A stretch of 64,000 nt of DNA from Tamarix chinensis (taxonomy: Eukaryota > Streptophyta > Magnoliopsida > Caryophyllales > Tamaricaceae), in contig CM060173.1 in assembly GCA_030549775.1 (NCBI GenBank), forward strand, positions 65,290,367-65,354,366, in the 5' to 3' direction. The translations under genes and the position numbers were made by a program. The stretch's first letter is position 1. Each line of letters opens with the position of its first letter. The notes below the pieces were generated by a model. The model was not told the origin of the DNA, did no database searches, and saw only the letters and a program-made list of their open reading frames with translations. Below, one piece after another: positions 36,540 to 46,910 of the stretch.

Positions 36540-37680
36540 TCTCCCGATTGGGCCTGCATTCTGCGACCCATTCTTCTCTTCTTTTCTCCTCCCTTCGACG
36601 ACCCAGTCTACTGCGCCGTTCTTTACCTTTCTTTCCCCCTAAGCGCCATGTCTTGATTCTATTTCCCCCAAGACGCCGCGTTTCATTTAATTCCACCCGC
36701 TCGTGGCCGACCAGCCCGGTTTGCCTATCTTTCATTTTCTTTCTTTTCTCCCAGAACCGCCGGTTCGCCCCCGTCTTCTTCTTCCTCCTTCCCCAGCCAC
36801 GTTCGACCTGCAACTCCTTTCGCCACCTCCGAAAGTCTCGCCGCTGTTTCAGCCATTTTGACAGGCCGTTTTCCTTTCCCTCTCTCCCCCTGACCCGTCG
36901 TCCACTTTAAACCAATCCACCTCCTTTTTTCCTTGTGCATGATCTTCTCTCTCCCCTTGCGCAACTATTCCCGCCACTTCAAATTTTTTCCAGCAACCAT
37001 CATTGGCTGGTGCCCCTAACCCTACTTTCCTTACTCCCACGCTGACCCACAAAACCCTAACCTCCCTTCTAAGCCTATAAATACCCCCATAATAGCCCTG
37101 TATCGAACTTTTGTCTCCTACTCTGAACTCCCTGACATTGCTGTCGCCTCATGTTTAGATGCTAATCTCTCCGTCTCCGGTCATTACCGCCACCAGTTCT
37201 TTCTGCCTACGCCTTCTCTACACCTCCTCTAACTAAATAGATCACCCATACCCTTTGATTCTTCCTGAACAATCCACCCAAACCGTGCGAATTGCCCTTC
37301 GTAACCAAGCTATTTTCTACCACCGTCGCCCTTCGAACCACCCTTAACTGCCTCTTCCGCCGCTTCTATCACCTCCCATCCTCTTCTGAAGACCCCCCTC
37401 TATCTCCCCATACCTTTCTTTTCCTCTCCCTCCCTCTCCTCCTCTCTTTCTCTTCTTCTCCTCCATTCAGCCACAACCGCTGCTGCTGTGCCCCGCCACC
37501 TTTGGCTGTGCCGCCACCTCCATTCTGCTCATCTCCCTTTGCGCATTCTTAAACAACCCAACTTCTACCTCCATTATGCCTCTCCTTTTCCTAGCATTTA
37601 ACTTTTCCTTTTTTCTTCCCTTTTTTTTGCCACCGCCGCAGCCGCCGTGCACCACTATCGGTGCTGCGTATCCCCACCTG
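36540..37680 (+). promoter_or_regulatory. CpG- and pyrimidine-rich promoter patch of D1 with TATA box
   Basis: This is the most GC-rich part of its surroundings. It is pyrimidine-rich on the plus strand, with many CG steps. TATAAATA lies at 37,076-37,083 within CCTATAAATACCCCC, so transcription should start about 30 bases on, roughly 1 kb into the LTR. The open frames here on both strands come from the skewed composition and match no protein family that I can see. D2 has the same patch at 50.27-51.26 kb on the other strand. Confidence 0.6.
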
Positions 37681-37779
37681 CCTAAGGTTGAACCCTAGAT
37701 CCTCTCAACCATTTTTCTTATTTTTATAACCCTTAAATTAATTTATTTCAATTATTTGCATATAAATACTATTATTATT

Positions 37780-37906
37780 ATTTATATTTTTAATATGTAT
37801 TTATTATTATTATTAGTATTAATGTTTTTATTATTATTTATGTTGAGGGCTGAAGCCCTACTGTATTTTAATTTTTTTATTTTATTATTATTATTAGTGT
37901 TATTTC

Positions 37907-37959
<53 letters not shown>

Positions 37960-38103
37960 CTATTTCAAATTACTATTATTATTATTATTTCATTATTAGT
38001 ATTACAACTACTTTACTATTAGTTTTTCTATTATTATTATTATTATTATTATTATCATTATTTCATTATTATTATTATTACTAAATTTGGTTATTTAATT
38101 TAC

Positions 38104-38137
<34 letters not shown>

Positions 38138-38140
38138 TTA
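37780..38140 (+). repeat. TTA/ATT microsatellite of D1
   Basis: Long interrupted runs of the TTA/ATT triplet, the purest at about 37,908-37,950 and 38,103-38,138. The leucine-rich frame at 37,756-38,022 is a direct translation of it and is not a gene. Confidence 0.9.
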
Positions 38141-38764
38141 GTAAAGGGACTGAAGCACTTATTTCATTATGTTTTTGAGTAATGTCCTATTTATTATTAT
38201 TGTTACTATTTTTATTATTCTTGTTAATATTAATATTGATAGTATTTTTTGGTATTTTTGCTATTATTATTTTTATATTTTATTTTAAAACCTAGTCCTT
38301 ATAATAAGTTAGTGATTAATAGTATTTTTGATAGGAGGGAGTCTAATTTTAGCTTTCCCTCATAATAGGTAAAACCAGTCAAAGCCCTAAGGAGGCGTAG
38401 GAGCGTTCTCCAAGACCGGTGTCGTTTTAGGTAAGGGTGTTACTAAGGCCTTTTATGTGTTTATATGCATTATGTGCTTCATATGCTATGTGTTCTATGT
38501 TTATCATTATTAACTATTTTGTATGTGGTATGACATGGAGTTGAAGTACGTCTTTGTGTATTTACATGACATGTGTACTATATGTGATGAAATATTGTGG
38601 TATGTGATGTTATGCGTTGTGACCCTACAAGACATGCATGTGAGGACGTATAAAAGTGGTATGTGTGGGAAAAAGGTTGAAAATGAAAAATGGGAATTAA
38701 GTTGACTAAAGGGGAAATGAGTTGACTTAAGTATTTTAATGTTCTATGAGTGGAGAAATAAAAG

Positions 38765-39300
38765 GGGCAATTTAGGGTTTCATGTGGAGGAATCTAATTT
38801 AGGGTTTCGTGTGGAAGAATCTCATTTATGGTTTTATATGGGAGAATCTCATTTATGGTTTTATATGGGAGAATTTAATCTATGGTTTTGCATGATTTGT
38901 TTGGGAGAATTTAATCTATGGTTGCATGTTGGTATTAGGGATGTATGGTGGTGTTAATGGTTGCAGGGTGGTATTAATGGTTGTATAGTAGTATTAGGGT
39001 TTACATGGTGGTAATAGGGTTTACATGGTGGTATTAAGGTTGTATGGTGGTATTAGGGTTTGCATGGTGTTGGACTTTGCATGGAGTTAATGTTGCATGG
39101 TGGTATTAGGGTTTGCATGGTAGTATTAATGGTTGCAAGGTGGTATTAATGGTTATATGGTGGTATTAGGGTTTGTATGGTAGTATTAATGGTTGTAATG
39201 CGGTATTAATGGTTGTGTGGTGATATTAGGGTTTGCATGGTGGAGTTAGGGCTTTGCATGGGAATTAATGATCACATGAGATTTAGGGTTGTATGAAAAG
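38765..39300 (+). repeat. Minisatellite of D1 (TTTAGGGTTTCATGTGG and GGTGGTATTAGGGTTTGCAT units)
   Basis: First come about five units of about 30-36 bp with TT(T/A)(A/T)(G/T)GGTTT and GGAGAAT (38,765-38,930). Then follow more than twelve units of about 20-24 bp built on TGGTGGTATTAGGGTTTGCA. D2 has a counterpart in reverse at about 49,000-49,340 (AACCCTAACTCCCATGCAA). Confidence 0.85.
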
Positions 39301-39682
39301 TTCAAAAGGTTGCATAGGATGTGTAAAGTTTGCATGGAAGTGAAATTTATTTATGAAAGGTTGATTTGGGGTATAAGAAAGGTAATGTAAGTGTTATTTG
39401 GGTGGTTGAACATTTTGGACGAAAAATAGTACGTGGAGATTATATAAGGGTCCGTAGGAGACTGAACTAGGGTTGTGTGGATATTTAGGGTCTATTGTGG
39501 TTGCTTACAATTTTTGTATTTTGATGTGTATTTGGTGATTTAAATGTAATTATGATGGTGGAATTTTATGAATTGTGATGTGTGAAGTGTAAAGAGAATG
39601 ATTCGTGCATGTCCATAGTGAAAGATTTTGAATAAGATACTTAAGACATTAATTACGTAAAGTGGAAGATGTTGAGTCGGGC

Positions 39683-39930
39683 CCAGACCAATCCACCGGC
39701 ATAATAGTGGGGGATCCCGAGCTCAACAAAATCAAACCCTACAGTTGCTAAGACATGGGAAAGTCACTAATTACTTATAGTGTAACATCGTACAAGAAAG
39801 GGGTTAGACCGATCCACTGGCATAAAATAGAGGCAGGGTATGTTACCCTAGCGACCGATCCACCGCTCAAATAGTGGTAGGGCATGTACCCTCACGACCG
39901 ATCCACTGGCTAAAATAGTGGGGTTCCCGT
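39683..39930 (+). repeat. Dyad repeat block of D1 (ACCGATCCACCGG...ATAGTGG)
   Basis: Four units start near 39,686, 39,807, 39,854 and 39,896, each GACC(G/A)ATCCAC(C/T)GGC followed by ATAATAGTGG or a close variant. The unit on the other strand is CCACTATTAT..(A)CCGGTGGATCGGT, whose 14-mer has ACCG/CGGT inverted arms. Confidence 0.85.
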
Positions 39931-40468
39931 ACTAGTATGGACTAGATAAAGAGCATGGTGTGAAAATATGTTCATAAGGGATTAATGAAGTAATTAATCT
40001 AAATTATATTGGATCTTCGCATTTTCATCTGATCGTTCATGTGCCTTTATGTTATTGTGTTGGTAATTATGCCTTATTATTATTTTGCATGGATTGTGCT
40101 CTTTTATTTCTTCTTCATTATTTGTATGACTTTGTGTGTTGGCCTTAGTACTCGGTTACCTTACTCAGTACTTAGCGTACTGATCACCCGTTTCATGGGT
40201 GTTGCTCATTCCCACGAGTAGTATGCCCGTTTGACTTTGTGCAAGTGGGCGAGACATCAATCAGGGCTGAGTATTGAGCATGTTTGGCTCAAAATTCGGG
40301 AGTGTCATGGCCGTATTTCCTCTTTATGTGATTTTATTTCATATGTTATTTCTTTTATATCGCATTTGTTCTTTTATGATTCATTACCTTGTATTGAGTT
40401 TTTAAAATAAATCTTTTATCGATTGTAAGAATATTCCTTTTGAGGAATTTAGATTTTGCACTATGATT

Positions 40469-41092
40469 TCTATCTTATTATTAATTATAAACTTTTACAT
40501 GTACTCTGATTCAAAGTTATTATCTCTTAAATTCATTTTATGAAATCTTGGTTTAAGTTTTATATTAATCTTTCTAGCCTTAGCACTTGGTACTAAAATG
40601 GTCGGAGATAACTGGTTTGGTACTAAGAGTGGTGGTAACATCCCTAGAATTCACGGGTTTTAAATTAAATTACTTCCACTTTAAAAAAAAAGTAGTGAAC
40701 TTTAGGTTGTTACACAATTTGTGTTGATGCCTCCATGTATTCACAACATTCTAATTATGGTTTCTATTGGGATTAATTGATCTATCTTATTATTAATTAT
40801 AAACTTTTACATGTACTCTGATTCAAAGTTATTATCTCTTAAATTCATTTTATGAAATCTTGGTTTAAGTTTTATATTAATCTTTCTAGCCTTAGCACTT
40901 GGTACTAAAATGGTCGGAGATAACTGGTTTGGTACTAAGAGTGGTGGTAACATCCCTAGAATTCACGGGTTTTAAATTAAATTACTTCCACTTTAAAAAA
41001 AAAGTAGTGAATTTTAGGTTGTTACACAATTTGTGTTGATGCCTCCATGTATTTACAACATTCTAATTATGGTTTCTATTGGGATTAATTGA
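40469..41092 (+). repeat. 312-bp tandem duplication across the D1/Y border
   Basis: Copy 1 is 40,469-40,780 and copy 2 is 40,781-41,092. By eye they differ at only about two positions (AGTGAACTTTAGG versus AGTGAATTTTAGG, and ATGTATTCAC versus ATGTATTTAC). Each copy holds the last 245 bp or so of LTR D1, the CAATT duplication and about 60 bp of LTR Y, so the event came after the D1 insertion. Confidence 0.95.
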
Positions 41093-41136
41093 ATGTAATA
41101 TGAGCCATTGTGGTCGTATTTGAGACTTGATTTTTC

Positions 41137-41345
41137 GTTAAGTTTGGTGTTATCTTTAAACACTTAATCAGTAGCTTTTATAACTTGTGGGTGAGTTTAG
41201 TGTCATCTTTAAACACCAAATGTTGGCTTTAATGAATTTTGATGTGTTTGGTGGTATCACTTGGAAGCTCCCGATTTGGTTAAATAATGGATTTTAATTA
41301 TGTTTGGTGTTATCACTTGGAAATACCAAATGTGGTTATGTGCGG
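41137..41345 (+). repeat. Four-unit repeat of LTR Y (TTTGGTGTTATC type)
   Basis: Units GTTTGGTGTTATCTTTAAACAC, GTTTAGTGTCATCTTTAAACACC, GTTTGGTGGTATCACTTGGAAGC and GTTTGGTGTTATCACTTGGAAATACC occur at roughly 50-60 bp spacing, each ending near (C)CAAATGTGG or a variant. Confidence 0.75.
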
Positions 41346-41583
41346 ACTTTGTTGTGACTTATGACATCACTTATACATAAATTAATGTTTAAGATTTCAT
41401 TTGAGCCTTTTTCTCTAGCTCTCATGGTAGATGCTAGGAGTTAGTGGACGGGTCGCCCTTGGTTATATACTCTTTCACTTAGTACTTATTTCCTTCTCTA
41501 TTCGGTTGCTATTGGTAGGGGATATGTTTATATCTTTGAGGTATATGATTATACTATGGCAGGCCGACATGGCATCGGCGCCC

Positions 41584-41890
41584 AGTATGGGTGGGTGAGA
41601 TATCCCAGTACAAGCCGCCTAACACTTCATATTTTCATTTCTTAGGGGCATGTGGTATCCCAACTTTTTAACCCACATGGTAGAGACATTCAAGGTGTAG
41701 GGGATAAGGTATCCCAATACAAGCCCCCTTGGTTGATTTCAACCACATGTGATGGGTGTGGTATCCCATTTTTTTTTTTTTTTTTTGTGGAAGGTGCACT
41801 CAATGTATGGTGAGTGTGGAATCTTCAAATAAAGCCCCTTTGTTGTATCCTAGCCTTATATAATGGCTGTGGTATCCCATTATGACTATC
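41584..41890 (+). repeat. GGTATCCCA repeat block of LTR Y
   Basis: Paired boxes GTGG(T)ATCCCA and GGTATCCCA(A/G)TACAAGCC(C/G)CCT recur about every 110-120 bp, near 41,595, 41,650, 41,709, 41,757, 41,815 and 41,868. An 18-T run interrupts one unit at about 41,769. Confidence 0.7.
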
Positions 41891-42023
41891 TTGTGCTACC
41901 ATGAATTTTGTTCATGGTGGAGAACTAGGTGTGGTCAAACAAACTATTTTATTAACCGAAAATTGTGTAATCACAAAAGGAAGAATATTAATATGGATTT
42001 TATGCATCACATGTACTACTATA

Positions 42024-43420
42024 TTCCTATACTTCCATGATTTCTATGCAAGCATGCTATGTTGAACTTGAGTTACACCATTATAATATCACAATACTAT
42101 TTTGATACTTTAATGTGCTGCATGAGCCTTCATGTTTTAGGTAGTATTTTTTACTTTAATTTCTCCTCGGCCTCCAAAGTAGCCTCATTTTACCATAATG
42201 TGACTAAAGAACTTTCACTAAAGGAATAATCTTTACATGTGTCTCTCTCATCTCTCTTGTCATTATATCCATAATGCTCAACGGTTTCTCCTCATAAGTC
42301 AAACACTAATCAAGCTCTAACAAATTTAGTCAGATGATGTGCAAAGGATCCACTACATAATTTGTCAATTGAGATACATAGAAGACATTGTGAACATGCT
42401 ATAACTCGATTAGTAGAGCTAAGTAATAAGCAACTTCACCAACATAGTTTCGAATCTCGTAAGGTCCAATGTACCTTGGACTAAGTTTACCCTTCTTACA
42501 GAACCTCATGAATCCTTTAGTGAGAGATACCCTTAAAAGGATTAAGTTAACCTCGTCTTAATCATTAACGTTATCTTCTTAGATCAGCATAGCTCTTATG
42601 TCAGTCTTGGATGGCTCTTATCTGATCTTAAATCAAATAGATGTTCCTAGTCATCTCCTCAATCATCTCATGTCTTAACACGAGCATCTTGTTGATGTCT
42701 CTCCAAAATGAGGGACTATTACACTTCGTTTTATTCATGGCTTTAAAAGGAACTATCTCAATAATGGTGTGGTAATTTTATTGTATGATAACTCAGTAAA
42801 GTCTAGGCGATCTTCTCAACATCCTCCAAAATCTAACATAAACGCTCAAAGCATATCTTCTAGAGTCTAAATGGCCCTCTCTGTCTGACCATTCATAGCT
42901 AGTTGAAAAGTTGTAGTTTTCTTTATTTGAGTACTAAAGATAGCTTGCAATTTGTGTAGAAAGTGTGACGAGAACCTAGTGATTTGATTGGACACAATGT
43001 CCTCAGGAACTCAATGTAGTCTGACCATATGCTTTTTCTAGACATAAGATAGTTTCTCCATGTTGCGTTCTTCAATATGAATATGACTAACTTAGTCAAA
43101 CGATCCACAATAACCAAGATGGAATTAAAACCACTACAGGTCCTCAGAATACCAACCATGAAATCCATTGATATGCTATCTTACATCCACCTGGGAAATT
43201 CAAGTGGTTGCACTAACCCTACTCGCCTCTTGTGCTCAATATTAACCTTTTGGGAAACTAAACATTGGGCAACAAATTCCACCACTTCCTAGTTTATATT
43301 GAGCCAACAATATATCTTCTTTAGGTTCTTGTACATCTTGTACCCTCTAGGGTGGATGGAATAAGGAGTACAATGTCCTTCCTCAAGGATCCTCTTGTAA
43401 AGTTCTACACACCCCTATGG
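42024..43420 (-). pseudogene. G1 integrase with GPY block and chromodomain-like tail, decayed
   Basis: Minus strand, in order: NIEHKRRVGLVQPL (after the zinc-binding region), MDFMVGILRT with the first catalytic Asp at about 43,150-43,168, ILVIVDRLTK with IVD at about 43,085-43,110, IWSDYIEF where SDRDPRF is expected (second Asp region altered), NGQTERAI, a YNK block, then KGKLSPRYIGPYEIRNYVGE at about 42,425-42,490. The tail near 42,140-42,200 reads LVKVL and EATLEAEEKLK, matching the VKVLW...EEATWE.E end of chromoviral integrases. Many stops. It would have joined element DNA into the host chromosome. Confidence 0.85.
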
Positions 43421-44200
43421 TACATGCCATCAACCATGGTACTTAATAATACCATCCTCATGGATCTGGAATCTGTCAGATCTACCTTATACAATACTAG
43501 TCTAAATTCTCTTGAGCTTGATATCACCAACTTGGTTAGCCCGATCTCCTCTAATATTGGAGGTGTAATGGTGAGTGCACTCATTCTTGCTTCTAGACTT
43601 CCAATAGTGATTAGTTCAATCTCCATCTTCCTAATCTCTCGGCATAGGTGATCTGACAATAAGATCATGCTCAAGGAATGTGATGTCTTTAGGCTAAGTG
43701 CATCTTCCACCACATTGACCTCACCCTTATGGTAGGTTAGTTCCATGTCATAATCCTTGACAAAATCCATCCATTGGCTTTACCTAGGTTTAACTCCTAT
43801 GGCGTGAAGATGTACTTTAGGCTCATAAGGTCAATGTAGAACATTCACTAAACTCTATAGAGATAACACCTTTAGATATTAAGGGCAAACACTACAATAG
43901 CAAGTTCTAAGTCAAACATCGGGTAGTTTTGTTCATGCAGCTTTAGTTGTTCTGAGGCATAAGCCACTACCCTTCGATGTTGCATCAACACACAACCTAA
44001 ACCATTCTTGGAAGCATTGCTATACACCTCAACACCATCAAACCCACTTGATAATGTGAGCACTAGGGCTAAAGTCAAATGCCTTTACAACTCCTTAAGG
44101 GCTTCACTACACTTCTCATTCCACTAGAAACGTGTATTTTTCTTCAACATTTGAATCAATGGTCATGAAATCATGGAAAAGCCTACCAAAAACCAATAAT
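43405..44200 (-). pseudogene. G1 RNase H and connection region, decayed
   Basis: The block [19 protein letters not shown] at about 43,990-44,040 matches [15 protein letters not shown], but the first catalytic Asp is Asn. [20 protein letters not shown] and [10 protein letters not shown] follow (family: THDLELAAVVFAL). Farther on, DFVKDYDMELTYHKGEVN and ALSLK match the DYD..I.YHPGKANVVADALSRK region. The 121-residue open stretch at 43,405-43,770 is the connection to integrase. With the catalytic Asp lost, RNase H activity is not expected. Confidence 0.85.
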
Positions 44201-44209
44201 AGTAATTGG

Positions 44210-45130
44210 CTAACCCCAAAAAACTTCACACCTCTTTTACAAAAGCAGGAACTGGCCATTCAAAAATAGCTTTAATCTTGACAGGATCTACTTCCACATC
44301 ATCCTAGAGATCACATGACTAAGGAAAGCCACTTTATCAAATGAGAACTCATACTTTGAGAGTTTGGTGTAGATCTATTGTGATCTCAAGAAGGCTAAAG
44401 CCTAGCTCAAATGCTGCTCATGCATCTCTTAGTCAGTGGATTAGATAGGAATGTCATCCATGAACACCATAATGTGTTAGTCCAAGAAAGGATGGAAGAT
44501 TTGGTTAATATGGGAAATGAAATTTGCTGGCATATTAGTGAATCTGAAGGGCATTACCGTGAACTCATAATTACCACACCTTATCCGAAAGCAATCTTAA
44601 GTATGTCATGTTTTTCTCTCCTCAGTTGATGATAGCTTAACCAAGATCAATCTTAGAGGACACCTTATCTCCCTTTATTTGGTTAAACAAGTCATCTCTC
44701 CTTGGCAATAAATAACAATTCTTCACAGTCACTTGGTTTAACCCACGGTAGTCAGTGCATAATCTCAAACTCCCATCCTTCTTCTTTACAAATAGAACTA
44801 GTGTTGCCTACAACATTATGCTTGGTTGGATGTAACCTTCTCCAAAAGCTCCTCCAATTGAGCCTTGAGTTCTTTCATCTTCACAGGTGTCATACAGTAT
44901 ATAGCCCTACATACTAGCTCTATTCCTAGCAACACATCCATGATGAACTCAACTTCTTGAACTGGTGGCATTCAGAGGATCTCTTAAAAAATACATTAGA
45001 AAACTCATAGAATAAAGTCATCTACTCCTAAGGCATCTCAGTTTCTTTGATGTTTATGATACTACATAGGTAGAGTGGACACCCCTTATGTACAATGTTA
45101 CTCAACGCAATTGCTGACATGATCTTTGTA
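44210..45130 (-). pseudogene. G1 reverse transcriptase, decayed
   Basis: The catalytic block on the minus strand is MVFMDDIP at about 44,448-44,470, with both Asp present and Met in the place of Val/Ile. Upstream (44,480-45,000) weak matches follow the gypsy RT order, including a stretch equivalent to the palm and the PSDWAAPV-PKKD region near 44,740-44,800. No long open frame exists; the longest plus-strand frames here are shadows. The position between protease and RNase H fits. Confidence 0.75.
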
Positions 45131-45149
45131 AAGGGATTAGGTTCACACT

Positions 45150-45540
45150 TCTAGTATGTAACCCTAATACCCTTTGGTCCTCACAAAGCCACGTGTTATT
45201 ACATGTAATTGATCATTGTTGAGGACTTCCCCCGCATATCCATCTAGACAATCACATTAAAATCATGCAACTCTATCACTACGAGGTCTAATGGAAATTA
45301 TATTCCTTCCTTTACCATAATAACTCCTTGATAGAACCTAGAGTATGCAATCCTATCCTCTGAAGGTAACAAAACAAAAGTAGAAATAATATTGGAAGGA
45401 AATAAGGTAACTCTAGCTGCAAAAGTAGATGCTACAAAAGAGTGTGATGTACCAAAATCAAATAACATACCAGCACAATAAGTAGAGATAGTAAGCATAT
45501 AGGTTACCACATTGGACTAGCATTCTGCCTTTACCTAATT
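45150..45540 (-). pseudogene. G1 aspartic protease, decayed
   Basis: The open stretch 45,298-45,510 on the minus strand includes MLFDFGTSHSFVAS at about 45,435-45,480, matching the retropepsin site LFD(S/T)G(A/T)SHSFIS. The catalytic Asp is kept, but the Ser/Thr after it is Phe. The protease would have cut the gag-pol product. Confidence 0.8.
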
Positions 45541-45755
45541 CATCATGTTTAGGCTTCTTGATGATGAAATTACTATGGCACTATATAATAGTTTCCCTTG
45601 TTGGAAAGGGAGAGGCCTGAAACCTCTTGAATGAATAGCTTTGTTAGAGGCACTAGTTGGAGACAAAGGAACTCTATAAATCTGTTGTTGTGGTTCTGGA
45701 TAGATCATGTGCTTTGAGCTCTAGTGTAGCTCCTCTAGATACTTCCACTACCAAC

Positions 45756-46598
45756 TCAATACTCATATTCTCTATGGCTCATCATACCACATCCATGGCA
45801 TGTCACCTTGTTGCTTCTATAGTTTACCCCTACGTGATCAATCTTGTATCTCTTGTAATGGTAGTGCCTGTCCTGTACATGACCCCCAAACAACTCCTCA
45901 GCTTGGGGTACTAACCCCATGCTCCTATCATATCTATGTGGCAAGCTACCTCCTGAAAGGGCCTTCTTCTGGTCACTAGAATCCTAGTGACCCTCAAATT
46001 TCCTCTTGCCTCTTGATTGAGCACTTCGATCTTGAATGACTTATGACGCCACAAAGGCCTGCTCATACATCCTTACTATGTCTGCCAAAGTAACTCCCAC
46101 AAACAACTCTTGATATTGGAGTCAAGATCTGATATTGAAGTAGCAAAACTACATCACCTCCTTGGCCTCTACTTTTTTGGCAAATTGGACTAGGTCCATG
46201 AATTAAAGGACAAGACTCTTACTAAAGTTGGATTGCGGCACCTCTAAGAATGGTCTCCATTTAGTAGGTTCTCCACCCCTACTTTGGATGCTCCATCACC
46301 ATATGTCGGCCCTTCCTCTCAACTAGTAGACTATCACGTCTGCCATTCAGCCTTTAGGGAAACCGTAGGCTGTAAAGGTCTTCCCTATGTCCCTGACCCA
46401 TTATTCCATGATGTTGAGGTCCTACTAGCCCTCAAAGATTTTTAGGTGATGATGTCCAGCCCTCGAAAGCCAATCCTCAAGAACCGGTGCAGCTACAGGC
46501 ACTAGTGGTGGTTGCGGTGCTTGAATCTAGACCTTCATGTAAGCTCCAATGATCTCTATGAATGCCTCGATGCACTTATAGTTTCGAATAGCGGCCAT
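45756..46598 (-). pseudogene. G1 gag with zinc knuckle, decayed
   Basis: The probable start is the ATG at 46,596-46,598 on the minus strand (MAAIRNYKCIEAF). Capsid blocks are WVRDIGKTFTAYGFPKG, MADVIVY, and LRGRADIWWWSIQSRGGEPT, matching E.WV.DIE..F......P.......Y.L.G.A..WW....R.GE. Near 45,770-45,800 a zinc knuckle reads CHGCGMMSHREYEY, in which the last Cys of CX2CX4HX4C is Tyr. Several stops are present. About 300 bp of leader separate it from the primer site. Confidence 0.85.
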
Positions 46599-46898
46599 CA
46601 CATCCTATGGACTAAAAGAAGTTAAGGATGGAATTCAGTCTACCTAGTACTAACACTAGTACAACAACTCTAATAAAGTTATCTATGGCACATTCCTAAT
46701 CCCCGCTCTCATTCACGGACATTCTAGGTTTGAAAATAATTAACCTTGTAAGTAAAATCAAGGAAAAAAATATTTCAAATCAAGACCAACACTATCCTAT
46801 GGTCTCAACTTAAAATTATTTTAGAAGATAATGCCCTTTTAGTAAAATGCTTTGATAAAGCCCCATCATATCAACTTAAGAGTTTCTAAATGTGGAAA

Positions 46899-46910
46899 GT
46901 TTTGATACCA
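46899..46910 (-). other. Primer binding site of G1
   Basis: On the minus strand TGGTATCAAAAC matches the initiator-methionine tRNA primer site TGGTATCAGAGC at 10 of 12 positions. It lies five bases inside the LTR end. Confidence 0.85.

Larger units (their letters stand above)
36072..40714 (+). mobile_element. Solo LTR D1, 4.6 kb
   Basis: It starts TGAAATGCC and ends GGTTGTTACA. CAATT flanks it on both sides (36,067-36,071 and 40,715-40,719), a perfect 5-bp target duplication. It aligns in reverse with D2 (47,882-51,766) from end to end; for example CTTAGCACTTGGTACTAAAA at about 40,580 matches the D2 minus strand near 48,000. No internal element region or second LTR adjoins it, so it is a solo LTR left by recombination between two LTRs. 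Layout: AT-rich start, CpG-rich patch 36.5-37.7 kb with TATA box, TTA microsatellite, minisatellite, dyad repeats, conserved 3' end. The very long LTR suggests a Tekay- or Ogre-like gypsy source, but this is inference. Confidence 0.9.
34168..42018 (+). mobile_element. Solo LTR Y inserted in the 3' tail of G1 (interrupted by D1)
   Basis: It starts TGTAGTAACCC just right of the G1 tail and ends near TGTACTA/TACTAC just left of the G1 integrase end. CTATA flanks both sides (34,163-34,167 and 42,019-42,023), a possible 5-bp duplication. Removing it leaves a G1 internal region of ordinary length, which supports a single insertion. Without D1 and the 312-bp duplication it is about 2.9 kb. It has no coding content. 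It carries motif clusters at 35,580-36,030 and two repeat blocks at 41.1-41.9 kb. Borders may be off by a few bases, and AT-rich pentamers can match by chance. Confidence 0.6.

Noticed and set aside
36424..36964. Open frames of 125-129 residues on both strands
   Set aside because: They lie in the pyrimidine-rich promoter patch of LTR D1. The products are mere Arg/Lys/Glu or Ser/Phe/Pro runs, overlap on opposite strands and show no domain.
37292..37655. Frames of 62-86 residues near the D1 promoter
   Set aside because: Same composition effect in an LTR; no motif, no partner frame in D2.
37756..38022. Leucine-rich 88-residue frame that looks like a membrane protein
   Set aside because: Direct translation of a TTA/ATT microsatellite.
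38765..39300. TTTAGGG steps as a possible interstitial telomere array
   Set aside because: The steps are parts of 20-36 bp units and never occur as head-to-tail TTTAGGG runs.
43077..43651. Plus-strand frames of 71-99 residues
   Set aside because: Shadows of the minus-strand G1 integrase and RNase H region, whose conserved motifs read on the other strand.
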